Assembly (NCBI RefSeq): GCF_026210795.1
Contig: NC_089442.1
Location: 2,728,001 to 2,792,000 of the forward strand
Direction: 5' to 3'
DNA length: 64,000 nt
DNA from: Rhizophagus irregularis
Taxonomy: Eukaryota; Glomeromycota; Glomeromycetes; Glomerales; Glomeraceae
Part shown: one piece after another, positions 12,375 to 23,267 of the stretch
How positions within the stretch are numbered: the first letter of the stretch is position 1
Layout of the letters: each line of letters starts with the position of its first letter
The notes under the pieces: generated by a model
Told to the model about the DNA's origin: nothing
What the model saw: only the letters and a program-made list of their open reading frames with translations
Database searches by the model: none
Program-made: the position numbers and the translations under genes

Positions 12375-14558
12375 ATGCACAATACTAGATCTCAACAAAA
12401 AGAATCAGATTCCCGTTCTCACTCACATCGTTCTCATCAACGATCCCATTCACGTTGTTCCCATCGTCGTTCTCACTCACATCGTTCTCATCAACGATCC
12501 CATTCACGTTGTTCCCATCGTCGTTCTCACTCACGTCGTTCTCATCAATGATCCCACTCACATCGTTCCCGTCATCATTCTCACTCACGTCGTTCACATC
12601 GTCGTTCTCATTCACGTCGTTCCCATCATCGTTCCCAACCTCGTAGTCGTAGTCATTCCCAATCTCGTAGTCGTAGTCATTCCCAATCTCGTAGTCACCG
12701 ATTACGACAACAACATACCTCTCCATCCCATTCTAGTTCCCTATCTGTTCACGTCGACATCATCGATCACATAAATCACAATCTAGATCCCACAGTTCTA
12801 ACCATCATCGATCCTATTATGAAGTATTAGATTCTAATGATCAATTTACCACTCTCTCATCCAAAGATTCATCACCACAAAATAGAGGGAGATCATTAAC
12901 AAAAAGTAATATTATTTTAAATTAGTCTTAATTACATTTCAAAACATATACCGATTTAACATAATTATTATAGGAACACTTACAAATCAATCTTCGATAT
13001 TGCAAAATCAACCTTCCTCTTCAATTACTCTGGCTCTAAATAGCGGTATTATTTCCCTCACGCTCCTATTCTGACTTACATGTAAAAAAAAAAAATTTCA
13101 AAATGAATTATATTAAATACTGACTTATAATAGGTGGCGTTGAAAACCAAGAAATTCAAGAATTAAGAAATGTAATCTTAAATCTCACACAACGCTTAAA
13201 TAACCTAACCGAAAAAAATGCTAGTCATGAAGAACCTTTAGTTAATCGTCCCAATAGAAGCTTATCGCCTATTCTTATTAGAGAACAGAAACGTGAGCTG
13301 CCACTCATGTCAAGTAATTATAAGAAGACACTTCACGTAAATATACATTTTTATTAAAATTTATCTTTATTAAATTAAATATTTGATCATTTAATGACTG
13401 TTTTATTAAATAGGATGAAGTAGTCCATATTCTCAATAATCTTAATCAGTCGCTTCAATTCGACCTATCAAAGACGTACAGTGAACAAAAAAAAACAATA
13501 GAAAGAAAACTTTTGCCAGCAGTAAAATCGGCCATGAACCTTTCTATTGTAGCATATGATATAGAGATAGTAAGAATCATAAAACAATTGCATAAATCTC
13601 GCCGAGAGATTTGGAAACTGCAAAAAGAGGGTAAAATGCCGGAACATACCAAAAGACAACACATGATATCCAGAAGGGATCAGGTATAAAATTCATTATT
13701 TAATAATAAAAACATATACAATTAATTAATTTTTTAATTTACTCTTCAATAGAAGATGTCCCGGCGCAGAAGAGGATTGCAGCACATGATATCGACACGA
13801 GACAAACTTTTGACTGAATGCCAACCTCGTAACTTAAAATGGGAAGAATTTATCAAAGATTGTATAAAGGCGACTAATACTTCAGACATACACTCGGACG
13901 AATGGTCCACAGAAGACGAGGAATTAGCAAACAAAGAACGCAGTAAAAATACAAGATCAGGTCGATTAATTAACTATAATTCAGTAATAAAGATTTACGA
14001 CAAGAAGTGGCGGTCGTCGGGAGTATGCGAAGTCGTGATGTTATTAATGAATATAACATTTATGCTTAATAAATTATAAATTTTTATTAGATTCAAAAAA
14101 TTCTACATCGATCGGAAGAAATTGGTATTAGCATCGGATCTGGTCTAAGTCGTCCACGTTACCGCTCAGATGAAAATTTTGACAAAAAAAGCAAACCAAA
14201 GGAGAACATTCCCAGTTGGTGGATTTCGTCAAGCTGGATTGCACAAGAATCCGACGAAGATGGTGATGAAGAGGATAATAGTGACGACGATAACAATGAC
14301 GATAACAATGACGACAATAACGACAAAGATAAAAACAATGCTAGTAACAATAAAAACGACAATAACGTTAACGATGATAATAACGATAAGAATGATGACG
14401 ATAAGAATGATGACGATAAGAAAACCGATAATAATGATTATATTCTTATCGATGACAGCGATGAAAAGGATGATCCATTTCGACTAGTAGTTCCAAAAGA
14501 AATTATTAGGGGATCAACTACTAAAAAACGTTCTCTTTTAAAAAGTGAAAGAAAATAG
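12375..14558 (+). CDS. CACTA accessory gene B: RS-rich, coiled-coil and acidic-tail protein
   Basis: Paralogue of gene A on the other side of tnp2. The ATG at 12375 opens a tandem RS/RH-rich domain (MHNTRSQQKESDSRSHSH, then repeats of RSHQRSHSRCSHR). That domain contains one in-frame TGA where the repeat predicts CGA, and a frame change before RSHSSNHHRSYYEVLDSNDQ. Later exons are clean: about 12974-13045, a coiled-coil exon (NQEIQELRNVILNLTQRL), 13414-13683 (270 nt), 13753-14022 (270 nt) and 14091-14558. The two 270-nt exons have exactly the same lengths as in gene A. Conserved blocks are DEVVHILNNL, LLPAVKSAMN, LHKSRREIW, RRRRGLQHMI, HSDEWSTEDEE and SWWISSSW. The C-terminus is Asp/Asn-rich and ends basic (TTKKRSLLKSERK). 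Function unknown; a TNPA-like partner that binds subterminal repeats is my leading guess. Confidence 0.62.
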
Positions 14559-14769
14559 TAAGATGATTATAACACATAGTAATGATAAATATAGCAAGAA
14601 TATAATAATAAATATATCATAATAATAAATATAGCAAGAATATAATAATAAATATATCATAAACTGCAAAATAAAAAAAACGTATATTACAATGTGTTCA
14701 TATAAATTAAAATCGGTCAATAATAGAAAAAAACGGGTAATGATGAATTACGAAAAAATCAAAAATAGA

Positions 14770-15870
14770 AAGATTCTGGCTTACTCGAAATAAAAACAGG
14801 CATAGGTTATTTTAAGTATTGTTTTTACCGATCTATGAATTAGCATTCCTTTTCAATTCTATTTGTGATCGAAATAAAAACAGGCATATGTTATTTTAAG
14901 TATTGTTCTTACTGATCTATGAATCGGCATTTCTATTCAATTCTATTTGTGATCGAAATAAAAACAGGCATATGTTATTTTAAGTATTGTTCTTACTGAT
15001 CTATGAATCGGCATTTCTATTCAATTCTATTTGTGATCGAAATAAAAACAGGCATATGTTATTTTAAGTATTGTTCTTACTGATCTATGAATCGGCATTT
15101 CTATTCAATTCTATTTGTGATCGAAATAAAAACAGGTATATGTTATTTTAAGTATTGTTCTTACTGATCTATGAATCGGCATTTCTATTCAATTCTATTT
15201 GTGATCGAAATAAAAACACGCATATGTTATTTTAAGTATTGTTCTTACCGATCTATGAATCGGCATTCCTTTTCAATTCTATTTGTGATCGAAATAAAAA
15301 CAGGCATATGTTATTTTAAGTATTGTTTTTACCGATCTATGAATCGGCATTCCTTTTCAATTCTATTTGTGATCGAAATAAAAACAGGCATATGTTATTT
15401 TAAGTATTGTTCTTACTGATCTATGAATCGGCATTTCTATTCAATTCTATTTGTGATCGAAATAAAAACACGCATATGTTATTTTAAGTATTGTTTTTAC
15501 CGATCTATGAATCGGCATTCCTTTTCAATTCTATTTGTGATCGAAATAAAAACAGGCATATGTTATTTTAAGTATTGTTCTTACTGATCTATGAATCGGC
15601 ATTTCTATTCAATACTATTTGTGATCGAAATAAAAACACGCATATGTTATTTTAAGTATTGTTTTTACCGATCTATGAATCGGCATTCCTTTTCAATTCT
15701 ATTTGTGATCGAAATAAAAACAGGCATATGTTATTTTAAGTATTGTTTTTACCGATCTATGAATCGGCATTCCTTTTCAATTCTATTTGTGATCAAAATA
15801 AAAACAGGCATATGTTATTTTAAGTATTGTTCTTACTGATCTATGAATCGGCATTTCTATTTGTGAGAAT
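14770..15870. repeat. Right subterminal tandem array, 84-bp unit, about 13 copies
   Basis: TGAATCGGC recurs with an 84-bp period (14921, 15005, 15089, 15173 and onward to about 15845). Two unit variants are mixed: ttcttactgatctatgaatc with catttctattcaa, and tttttaccgatctatgaatc with cattccttttcaa. The unit also holds gatcgaaataaaaacaggca. Open frames read through this array are by-products of a unit length divisible by three. Confidence 0.92.
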
Positions 15871-16297
15871 GGCATGATTATCGCAGTCCGATTCTGCATG
15901 AATCTGCATGGTAGTATAAGTCTATTGTGCCAATTTATAAATCGGCACTTATTTTTTGAAAAATTATTATACGAATTGGTACAATAGGCAGTCCGATTTG
16001 GGAGATTATTGAAGAATCGGCAGGTTCTGATTTAAAAATTGGCACTTCTATATGTTATGAATCAGCATGTTTATTTTCATGCCGGCAGTCTGATTGTGAT
16101 GATATTTTGTAAATTTATTTACAAGTCGGCAGTCCGATTATTGTTTGAATCGACATGATGGTTTAAAATGCGGCATTCCTATTTTTTGTCATTAAAAAGA
16201 GGAATTTCTATTTTTAGCAATTCGCGCCATAAAATCGGCTGAATAAAGCCACGAATCAGACAAATACAGCCAAAAATCGGCAGTCCGATATTTGACT
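15871..16297. repeat. Irregular right subterminal region with AATCGG motifs
   Basis: Not tandem, but dense in the motif pair AATCGGC/GCCGATT and in GGCAGTCCGAT (about 15884, 15990, 16124 and 16280). It matches the motif content of the left end at 1736-2600, as expected for CACTA subterminal protein-binding regions. Confidence 0.65.
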
Positions 16298-16320
16298 GAT
16301 TTTTACTTATTTGACGTGTG
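16298..16320 (-). repeat. CACTA right terminal inverted repeat
   Basis: Read on the minus strand it begins CACACGTCAAATAAGT; it pairs with 1713-1735. AAA at 16321-16323 is the second copy of the target duplication. Confidence 0.8.
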
Positions 16321-17073
16321 AAAGAAGCTACTGCAGAACAAGCTGCACTTTTTATCTATGAAGAAATAATTTGTCGACATGGATGTCCAGCAAAAATATT
16401 ATCAGATCAAGGAACTCATTTTAGAAATCAAATAATTGAAAAATTAATGGAAAAATTTCAGATAAAACATTTATTTTCAACGCTATACCACCCTCAAACA
16501 AATGGACTTGTAGAAAGATTTAATCGTACTTTATCAGAATCTTTAGCAAAATTATCAACAGATCATATTGATAATTGGGATAATTATATTGCACCAATTT
16601 TATTTGCTTATCGTACTACAAAACATTCGACTACAAAAATCGCACCTTTCTTTTTATTATATGGACGAGATGCTAAACTACCAACTGATTTATTAGAAAA
16701 TAATGGAAATCCAACTTTAATAAATCACATAGAAAACTTAGTTGACCAACTACCTCAAGAAATCGAAATAGCTAAGACAAATATTGAAATATCTCAACAA
16801 AAACAAAAAGAACGACATGATAGAAAATTACGTCATCAAATAAAATTTTCTATTGGAGATAAAGTCTTATATTATGACGCAGCAAAAGAAAAGCAATGGA
16901 CTGGAAAACTAAATCCAAAATGGAAAGGACCATACTATATTCATCAAGTTGGAGAAAAAGGAGCGTACAAATTACGAACTATAGATGGAAAAGTCTTACG
17001 AACTCCTGTAAATGGAAGTTTATTAAAATTGTATCATGATCGACAAAATTGGGAACCAATAATTGTAGTATAA
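16321..17073 (+). mobile_element. Ty3 integrase, C-terminal part
   Basis: Core and C-terminal integrase sequence: ILSDQGTHFRN (second catalytic Asp), YHPQTNGLVERFNRTL (with the catalytic Glu), NWDNYIAPILFAYRTTKHST, FFLLYGRDAKLP and a C-terminal GDKVLYYD...WKGPYYIHQVGEKGAYKL module typical of Ty3 elements. It starts right after the CACTA element. Part of the same fossil as 1275-1712. Confidence 0.88.
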
Positions 17074-17299
17074 TTAGTCACGATTAAGATCTACAACTCG
17101 TGGCAAATAGTTAATTTTACTTAGTACGATTTACAAGTGTTACAGACGATCAAAATGAATTTGCGACTCAATGCCCCAGAAAAATTTATTAAAAAGATGA
17201 AAAATTTTAGAAATTTTATTGTGAAAAACTTAATGAAAAATTTATTACAAAAATATATTAGAAAATTTTTAGAGAAAATCAAAAAGAGGAAAATTTTAT
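17074..17299. other. Short spacer in the Ty3 tail
   Basis: Only a Lys/Asn-rich open stretch of low complexity. I see no gene. Confidence 0.4.
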
Positions 17300-17999
17300 T
17301 TAATCAACTTCTTCATAATTAGGATTAGAAGTAGAACCGTTTGACAAAATTATATTACATTCCTCAAAAAGCATTTGTTTTGCTTCTTCAAATGCTGCTT
17401 CAGCACGACCTCTACTACTCTGCAAGCTTATATTATGTGAAATTAATTGACAAACTCCTTCTTCCAGACCTTCTATTGTTCGCTGCTGGTTGATAATTAA
17501 TTTTTGGGCCTTCCATAATTTTCGCTGCTCCCCAGCCCAGATTTTATTTTGGAATTCTGTCTCGAGACTCTTATGGGTCCCCATTTCCAGCAAGTTTTCA
17601 AATTTCTCTTGAAGATCTTCTTTTTCTTCCTTAGCTTTCGTAAGGTCCTCTATTAGAAATAAAAATGGAGATTTATGGTCACTCCAAGTTAGTTAAAAAC
17701 TAAGTGAATAAGGTCGATAGTACAAAAAAAAAGTTCTACAGGTAGAGGCCTTTCAAAACTTAAATATCCTAGAAGTACAAGTACCCCGTCTACAAGCTGC
17801 GCAAAATCAACCTTTCAAGAACTGGATATAAGGTCAAAACCCTGTCTACAGGCAATCATACCGTTCAAAAGACATCTTAAGAACCTTGCGTACAATACCC
17901 ACCTTCAAGTTGACGAACTTTCATCTTACGCGCTTCTTTAAGTCTTTGAAATCTTGCTCGAGATTTCTGACGTGAGGTATTAGATCGACGACAGGTCAT
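17300..17999 (-). CDS. Small basic/coiled-coil protein antisense in the Ty3 tail (2 exons)
   Basis: Two minus-strand exons (17999-17903, 97 nt, and 17649-17300, 350 nt) join in phase, donor GTGGGTAT and acceptor CTAATAG, into 149 codons including the stop, 148 residues. Exon 1 gives a basic head, MTCRRSNTSRQKSRARFQRL, homologous to MGSRRSTTSQKKSKERFKTL of the gene at 2838-3644. Exon 2 gives a coiled coil (EDLTKAKEEKEDLQEKFENL; KLIINQQRTIEGLEEG) and an acidic end. It sits between integrase and LTR but on the opposite strand. It is either a captured host gene or an antisense accessory ORF of the retrotransposon. No known domain. Confidence 0.6.
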
Positions 18000-18500
18000 G
18001 ATAGATAGATTGGTAGATAGATAGATAGGTAGACAAAGAAAATTTTGGAAAAATTTTGGGATAATATCAAAGATTTTACGTGAAGATAAGAAAAAGAGAA
18101 AGGGAAAAATTTAGACCTTATATAAGAAATAGGCACGACGCAAAAACACGTTAAGATCAGGCACAACAAAAATATCACGAAAAATCATGATGCGAAAAAT
18201 TATGAAAAATGTGGACGCGTAAGACGCGCAAAAATCACTTTTGAAAATATTTCTGGAAGGTTCTAGAGAAAAATGTGAAGATATTTTTAGAACAAGGAAA
18301 AATAATCTTAAAATAGAAAAACGCGGTTAAATAATTTAAGCGTTAAAAATAACTGATAGATGTAGTGAAATATGATAAGTAATACAAAAATCTCATCAGA
18401 AATAAACAAAAATCTAATCAGCAAAATGATCTACAGAAATTTAAAACATATATATAGATGTGGATAAGTTGACAAAAGAGTTTAAACCGCTTAAAGAAAA
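18000..18500. other. Non-coding Ty3 tail
   Basis: Contains a (gata/gtag)n run at about 18001-18035 just upstream of the antisense gene start, so it should hold that gene's promoter. No ORF of note. Confidence 0.4.
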
Positions 18501-18914
18501 ATGGATTTTTCAGAAATATTAGAAGATATTCAACAAACTACTTCAGAAGAAATTAATTTTCTATTGCCGCCCTACATGGAAGAAGAAGATTTCCAAGTTA
18601 AATTTTCTGCAACTCTAAGAAGTGTAACAAAGTCAATACGACTAAAGGACACACAATTGGCGATGATTAACTCTTTCTATTTAGGACAACTCCTAGACCA
18701 ACTACCAACTCCTAGCGAACGATTGAAATACAAGCATAAAATGTCATTATATTATGCAACAATTGTAGAAAAGACTTTTGATATTTTTGAGTTTTTTCCA
18801 GAACAAATCTTAAGGACGAAGAAACTAGACGTCCAGGTTATTAGGAAAATTACCAGACCTCAGATAAGGAAACTTAGAAATAATTTATTGATTTTTGCAG
18901 GAGCTGCAAATTAA
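18501..18914 (+). mobile_element. Extra ORF of the Ty3 element before the LTR
   Basis: A 137-residue open frame (MDFSEILEDIQQTTSEEINF at the start, IRKLRNNLLIFAGAAN at the end) that stops about a dozen bases before the 3' LTR. From memory, similar small proteins occur at the 3' end of retrotransposons of this fungal group, so I call it an additional element-encoded ORF. Predicted mostly helical. Function unknown. Confidence 0.5.
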
Positions 18915-18925
18915 GAGGAGGAACC

Positions 18926-19465
18926 TGTTACCCCTAGTCACGTGTAGAGTTACAATTTACTACGCCAAAAGATCATGTGGAAAATTAGGATCTACTGTGC
19001 CCAACTGTGCCAAGCCGACTTAGCCACAGCCTACTTAGCCTATTATTTCTATTATATTTATTATATTAATTATATTTAATATAATCGATATAATTATTTT
19101 ATTTATTATATTTAATTTATTTATTATATTTATTATATTAGTTATATTTATTATATTAGTTATATTTATTATATTTATTATATCTATTATATCTTTATAT
19201 GTAGTAACTTTTATATAAATAACGTTGGTATTTTCCTTCGTTATAGGATAAGTTCCTTCAGTTCAAATTAGTTTACCTTTAGTTCCTTAATTCTTATTCT
19301 TGTAATCATAAAGTTCTATAATAAAGTATAACCTTTTACACTATAAACGAACTCCCTATTTTTAAGCGTGTCTTGTTTGATTGGATTTCAGTCATAGTTA
19401 AACGTACTTAATCTCCCTGACTGCAAATCATAGTTAATCTATTCAACGTACCGAATCGGTTAACA
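18926..19465 (+). mobile_element. 3' LTR of the Ty3 element, 540 bp
   Basis: It starts TGTTACCCCTAGTCACG and ends GGTTAACA, so the ends pair as TGTTA/TAACA. A purine tract (AAGAGGAGGAA) precedes it, as required for plus-strand priming. It contains a (TATTATATTTAT)n-like run at 19030-19195 and ACTATAAACG near 19340. The 5' LTR is not in the window, so the second boundary is judged only from the terminal pairing. Confidence 0.65.
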
Positions 19466-19499
19466 ATGTTTACTGCGCCATTTAACATTTTGCTAGATT

Positions 19500-19915
19500 T
19501 CTCGGTACCTAGTGATTGTAAAAAGACGATTTATAGCTCGTTGGAATCGCCTCATCGAGACGAATCGAATGGTAGTAAGCTCATATCTCTGTGATCAATA
19601 TTGACGGAGTTATTACTTAAAAACCATTTAATATTTTTTAATTTCGGAAATTGATCTAGTGATTGGATTTCGATGTATCTTATACCATTAGATTCGTCTC
19701 ATCAAGACGAATCGAATGGTAGTAAGATCGTCTTTCTAGGATCAATATTGGCAGAGTTATTACACAAAAACCATTAATATTTTTTTAATTTCGGAAATTA
19801 ATCTAGTGATTGGATTTCGACGTATTTTATACCATTAGAACCGTCTCATCAAGACGAATCGAATGGCGGTAAGATCATCTCTCTACGATTAATATTGGCG
19901 AAGTTACGATACAAT
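19500..19915 (+). repeat. Three diverged repeats with the GACGAATCGAATGG motif
   Basis: About 148-bp units starting near 19505, 19655 and 19798 share 'tagtgattggatttcgacgt', 'atcaagacgaatcgaatgg' and 'tagtaagatc'. Each holds an internal small palindrome around 'attcgtctcatcaagacgaat'. The same motif recurs inside the unrelated MITEs at 30216-30709 and 35504-35999 and near 50950. Confidence 0.75.
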
Positions 19916-20011
19916 AAAGTTTAAGTATAATTCTGGCTAAAATTATGTTAATTTTTGGCCGGAATTATGATATACAAATATAAGAAATTTTTTATATAGT
20001 CACATCTCTTT

Positions 20012-21047
20012 ATAATCACCAAATATAAGGGTTGGTCACCCTATCTCAGTGGTTAGTCACTGAGACCCTCATTAAGCCTGAGTATGGTGAGGTCGCAGGT
20101 TCGATTCCCATGATCACGGAAATAAAAAGAATTTTACTGCGGACGCTACAACCAATAGCGTGAAGGTACAGGGATTAGTGTAGTTGGACTGCATCATGGT
20201 GAATTAGTGTGTACGGTTAGGCCGCACATTTCAACTAAGGGTCATGGTGTCCTTCTAACGTTCCCTATGAGGCCATTGGCATGTGCGCAGTCTTGTCGCG
20301 AGGTCACTACTATGACTTGGGGGGGCTTCCTGTCCAGGTGGTCACTCTACGATACCACTTGGGGTCAGTAATGGCTAGATGGTCGTCCTAGATGGTAAAG
20401 CTGAGGGTGCAATGTCTTAGTGGTAGTTTGACCTTCTGTTAGGTCTTAGACCAACCACGGTGTTCGTGCACAGAACAGATAGCTTGGTGATTGGGTTCGA
20501 TTCCCTTCTCTGATGGGCCCCTGGTTGGTAATTCCTGGTGGTTGATACCCACCATAAGGGATGATCCTGGGTAACACCTACAAGCTTACTGTCCAGGTGG
20601 TCACTACAAAGTATACCACTTGGGGATTACAACTGTACTATCGGTGGTGGGTAATCGCGGGCTGTAGTGGCCTTTGAGGTGAGACCTGGTACCTAATATG
20701 GTGGTATGGAAGGGGTCTAGATGTTTGAAGGTTATCTGACGAAAGTCCTCCGTGACAGTAGTAGTGGTGAGGGGTTTATAATAGTAGCCATTACAGTATC
20801 ATGCAACGGATTAAAGGACGAGTAGGGTGGTGTTCAGCAGATTCGAAGGCCTTCGGGTCCCTGGGATATGTCCTTGCGTTTCGGTTGTGGTGTTGAATTG
20901 TCCCTGTTAAAAGGTGGCGGGGATGGTTACATCATGGCTTAGTGAGGATGATGCAATGAACGACCTACCTCCATAGCCTTCAATAGAGGGTGCGGAAAGT
21001 AGTGGCCACTAAACTTACAAAACACTTGTAAAATAATCACCAAATAT
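20012..21047 (+). mobile_element. Long tRNA-derived SINE, about 1.0 kb, with 15-bp duplication
   Basis: Between two copies of ataatcaccaaatat (20012-20026, 21033-21047) lies a GC-richer element. Its head resembles a tRNA gene: CTCAGTGGTTAGTC (A-box-like) and GGTTCGATTCCC (B box, about 20097). A second GGTTCGATTCCC occurs near 20492, so the element looks dimeric. Internal repeats 'ccaggtggtcact...ataccacttgggg' occur at about 20333 and 20602. A homologous copy lies in reverse at 33299-37620. It would be transcribed by RNA polymerase III and moved by a LINE. No protein is encoded. Confidence 0.7.
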
Positions 21048-21187
21048 GAGGATCATCGCAACTCTTTCCTGAATTTTTGAAAATACTAATAAAATTTATT
21101 TTTGAAATTTTTGTTTGAAAATTTCTAAGTGCTCGTTCATAATACTAATATTTCCACAGTTGCTTTCCTCTTTACTGAGCTTTAACT

Positions 21188-23267
21188 ATGACTACACCTC
21201 CAGCTCCTTCTGTTATTAACCCGGATATTCTGCTGCCACCGCGTCCTGTTGTTTCTACTCCCTCTGGAGACCGACCTTTATCTCCCACTAGTACCGCTGG
21301 CGCGCTTAACAAACGTTCACGCGTTGTCTCTGATGACGCTATGAATGTTGATATAACTTCACCTTCTGCTTCGGCTCCCAACCTTATTTCTACCGCTCCC
21401 TCAGGTCTTCCTGTCAACAAAGTCCAAGTGATTACCTCTTCTCGTAATACTACTACTCCTGTTGAAACTATTGACGCTTCTATCCATGCTCCCTCTAATA
21501 CCGATGGTAAAGGCAAAGCTGTTGCCTTCGATATCCCAGAGCGCCGACCTTCTCCCGATGGTAATGCGACTGCTATCAAATCCGCTCCATCTCGTTATTA
21601 TGCTGCAGCATATTTACGCGACGCGCCTGACGCGTTCAAAGCTAAATTCACCACCAATCGCTCCATGTGTGACGAAGTGGATTGTTCACTCAGGCGATAA
21701 CAAAAAGATCCTTGTCTTCTTTAATGATCAGCATGATTATACCGATTGTGTCAGTTCCCCGCGTGCCGATCTCCTTGATTTGGCCTTTATTCATTACTCC
21801 CCTGCAGACGCCAAACTCAGTGATGAGATGAAGTCTTTGTTCGTCACTGATATCCCGCTTTTCCTAACCGAGACTCAAGTCCGTCAAGCATTTTCCAGAT
21901 ACGGCACTGTAATTAAGTGCAAACTTACTCCTAGAAAACATTATTATAATGGTCATATCCAGTTTTCTTCCACAGATGCAATTACCCAATTTAATGATAT
22001 TTGGGCGATTATTTGCCTTGGTAATTCTTTACGTGTCTGCCCGGCATCTTTTTCGAAATCCCAACGCGATAGCCGCAGAGAACATGTTGCTATCCTTGCC
22101 GGCATTCTCAAGAATATTAAAGAAGCTGATCTATTAGAAATTGCCACTCAAGTTAACGCTAAGGCCCTTAACGTTCCTTTATCTATCAGCTCTTACAAGC
22201 CTAAACCCTATGTATATTTGAATTTCTCCTCGTTTGAATCTCTTGAAGCTGCCAAAGAAATGACCGTGGCTTTCTGTGGCAAAGGCTCAACATGGCACCT
22301 TCCCAATGAAGCACAGACTTTATGCCATGTTTGTGGGCGTCCTGGTTGTTCTCCCTCTGCATGTAATCCACGTCCTTCACGGAAAGTGGATGATCGCTTT
22401 AACAAACTTTATTCTCGTTTCAATGCTGGACCTAGACGTGGTCGTCAGGATTCGCGCCAATCACGTGACAATTCCAATTCCCGTTCAAGATCGCGTTCCA
22501 ACTCTAGATCCCGCAATAATAATTCCTCTTCACCCCGTTCTAACAACAATAACAATAATATTAACACTTCTCGTCCCATCACTTCACGACGTAGTAACCG
22601 AACCAACAACAATAACAACAATTTTCTCAGGAACAATGCAAATTCTTCCGGTTCTACTCAACCTCCACACAAACCTCATCCTACCAATTCTACATCACCT
22701 ACTTCTCCATCTGATAATCCTGCTCCTACACTTCCCCAATATGTTATTGATGAATTAAAGGCGCAGATTAAAGAGGTCGCTAACACCCTCTGTACTCTCG
22801 AGGAAACTGTCTCTTGGATGAATGATACTCTCACGTCTCATGAGTATAGGCTATCTGAGCTGGAATCGATGATAAATTATGACGCTCCTGGCGACTCTGA
22901 ATTGCATTCGCCTCAGAATGATCGTGAAAATTATAATCATTCTTACGATAATGGCTGGGATGATGCTCCTACCCAAGACACGAATTCTGGATTCAATCTT
23001 CCTCCTCATACTTCCTCTTCTCTTATGGACGTTTCTCCTGATGCTTCCTTCTCAGCTCTGGATCCTAACTCCGTCCTATCACAAAGACATGTCCCCTTAC
23101 CTGTCTCCCGACATACAAATATCACCCCTGATGCCAATACTTCCCGTTTGCAATCAGAAATTTTTAATGTTACTACTACACAAAAGAATCTTTCTGCCCA
23201 ACTTGGTTCGATTATGGAAAAATTGGACTCCTTCTCTCCTTCTAAACCCTCCCCTTCTAATGATTGA
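21188..23267 (+). pseudogene. LINE ORF1: RRM and zinc-knuckle nucleic-acid-binding protein (frameshifted)
   Basis: It starts at ATG 21188 (MTTPPAPSVINPDILLPP) and is open to 21700; coding then continues in the next frame from about 21690 to 23267. The second part has an RRM-like fold with LFVTDIPLFLTETQVRQAF and HYYNGHIQF as RNP2/RNP1-like strands, a zinc knuckle (CHVCGRPGCSPSAC), an RS-rich stretch (NSRSRSRSNSRSRN), an Asn/Ser/Pro-rich linker and a coiled coil (ELKAQIKEVANTLCTLEE). It should bind the element's RNA in a ribonucleoprotein. The single frame change near 21690 splits it. ORF2 begins at the ORF1 stop. Confidence 0.8.

Larger units (their letters stand above)
1713..16320 (-). mobile_element. 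CACTA (CMC/EnSpm) DNA transposon, 14.6 kb
   Basis: The termini are inverted repeats: 1713-1735 starts CACAGGTCGAATGAAA and the reverse complement of 16298-16320 starts CACACGTCAAATAAGT, with 18 of 23 positions matching. The target duplication is AAA. Subterminal arrays of direct repeats rich in AATCGG/CCGATT lie at both ends, as is usual for CACTA elements. Inside are a Tnp2-type transposase on the minus strand (7016-10232), paralogous genes at 4800-6852 and 12375-14558, and small coiled-coil genes at 2838-3644 and 10672-11064. The strand given is that of tnp2. The exact target duplication suggests a fairly recent insertion, but the transposase is now damaged, so this copy could move only with help from another. 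Confidence 0.88.
252..19465 (+). mobile_element. Ty3-type LTR retrotransposon fossil, interrupted by a CACTA transposon
   Basis: The parts seen are an internal ORF (252-1105), an integrase divided between 1275-1712 and 16321-17073, an extra ORF (18501-18914), a purine-rich tract just before the LTR, and one 3' LTR (18926-19465). Integrase homology is clear and gives the family. The element is broken: it is incomplete here and has several breaks, the largest being the 14.6-kb CACTA insertion. Only one LTR is in the window, so LTR divergence cannot date it. It is older than the CACTA insertion. The 5' boundary is uncertain and may lie outside the window. Confidence 0.8.

Noticed and set aside
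15171-15839. Repetitive ORFs of 82 codons (MNRHFYSILFVIEIK type)
   Set aside because: They arise because the 84-bp CACTA subterminal unit is divisible by three. No start context or bias.
14770-15870. CRISPR-like array
   Set aside because: The units are contiguous 84-bp tandem repeats with no unique spacers, and the window is eukaryotic.
20027-20110. A genuine tRNA gene
   Set aside because: A and B boxes are present, but no complete cloverleaf is evident. A second copy in reverse with a target duplication shows it is a SINE head.
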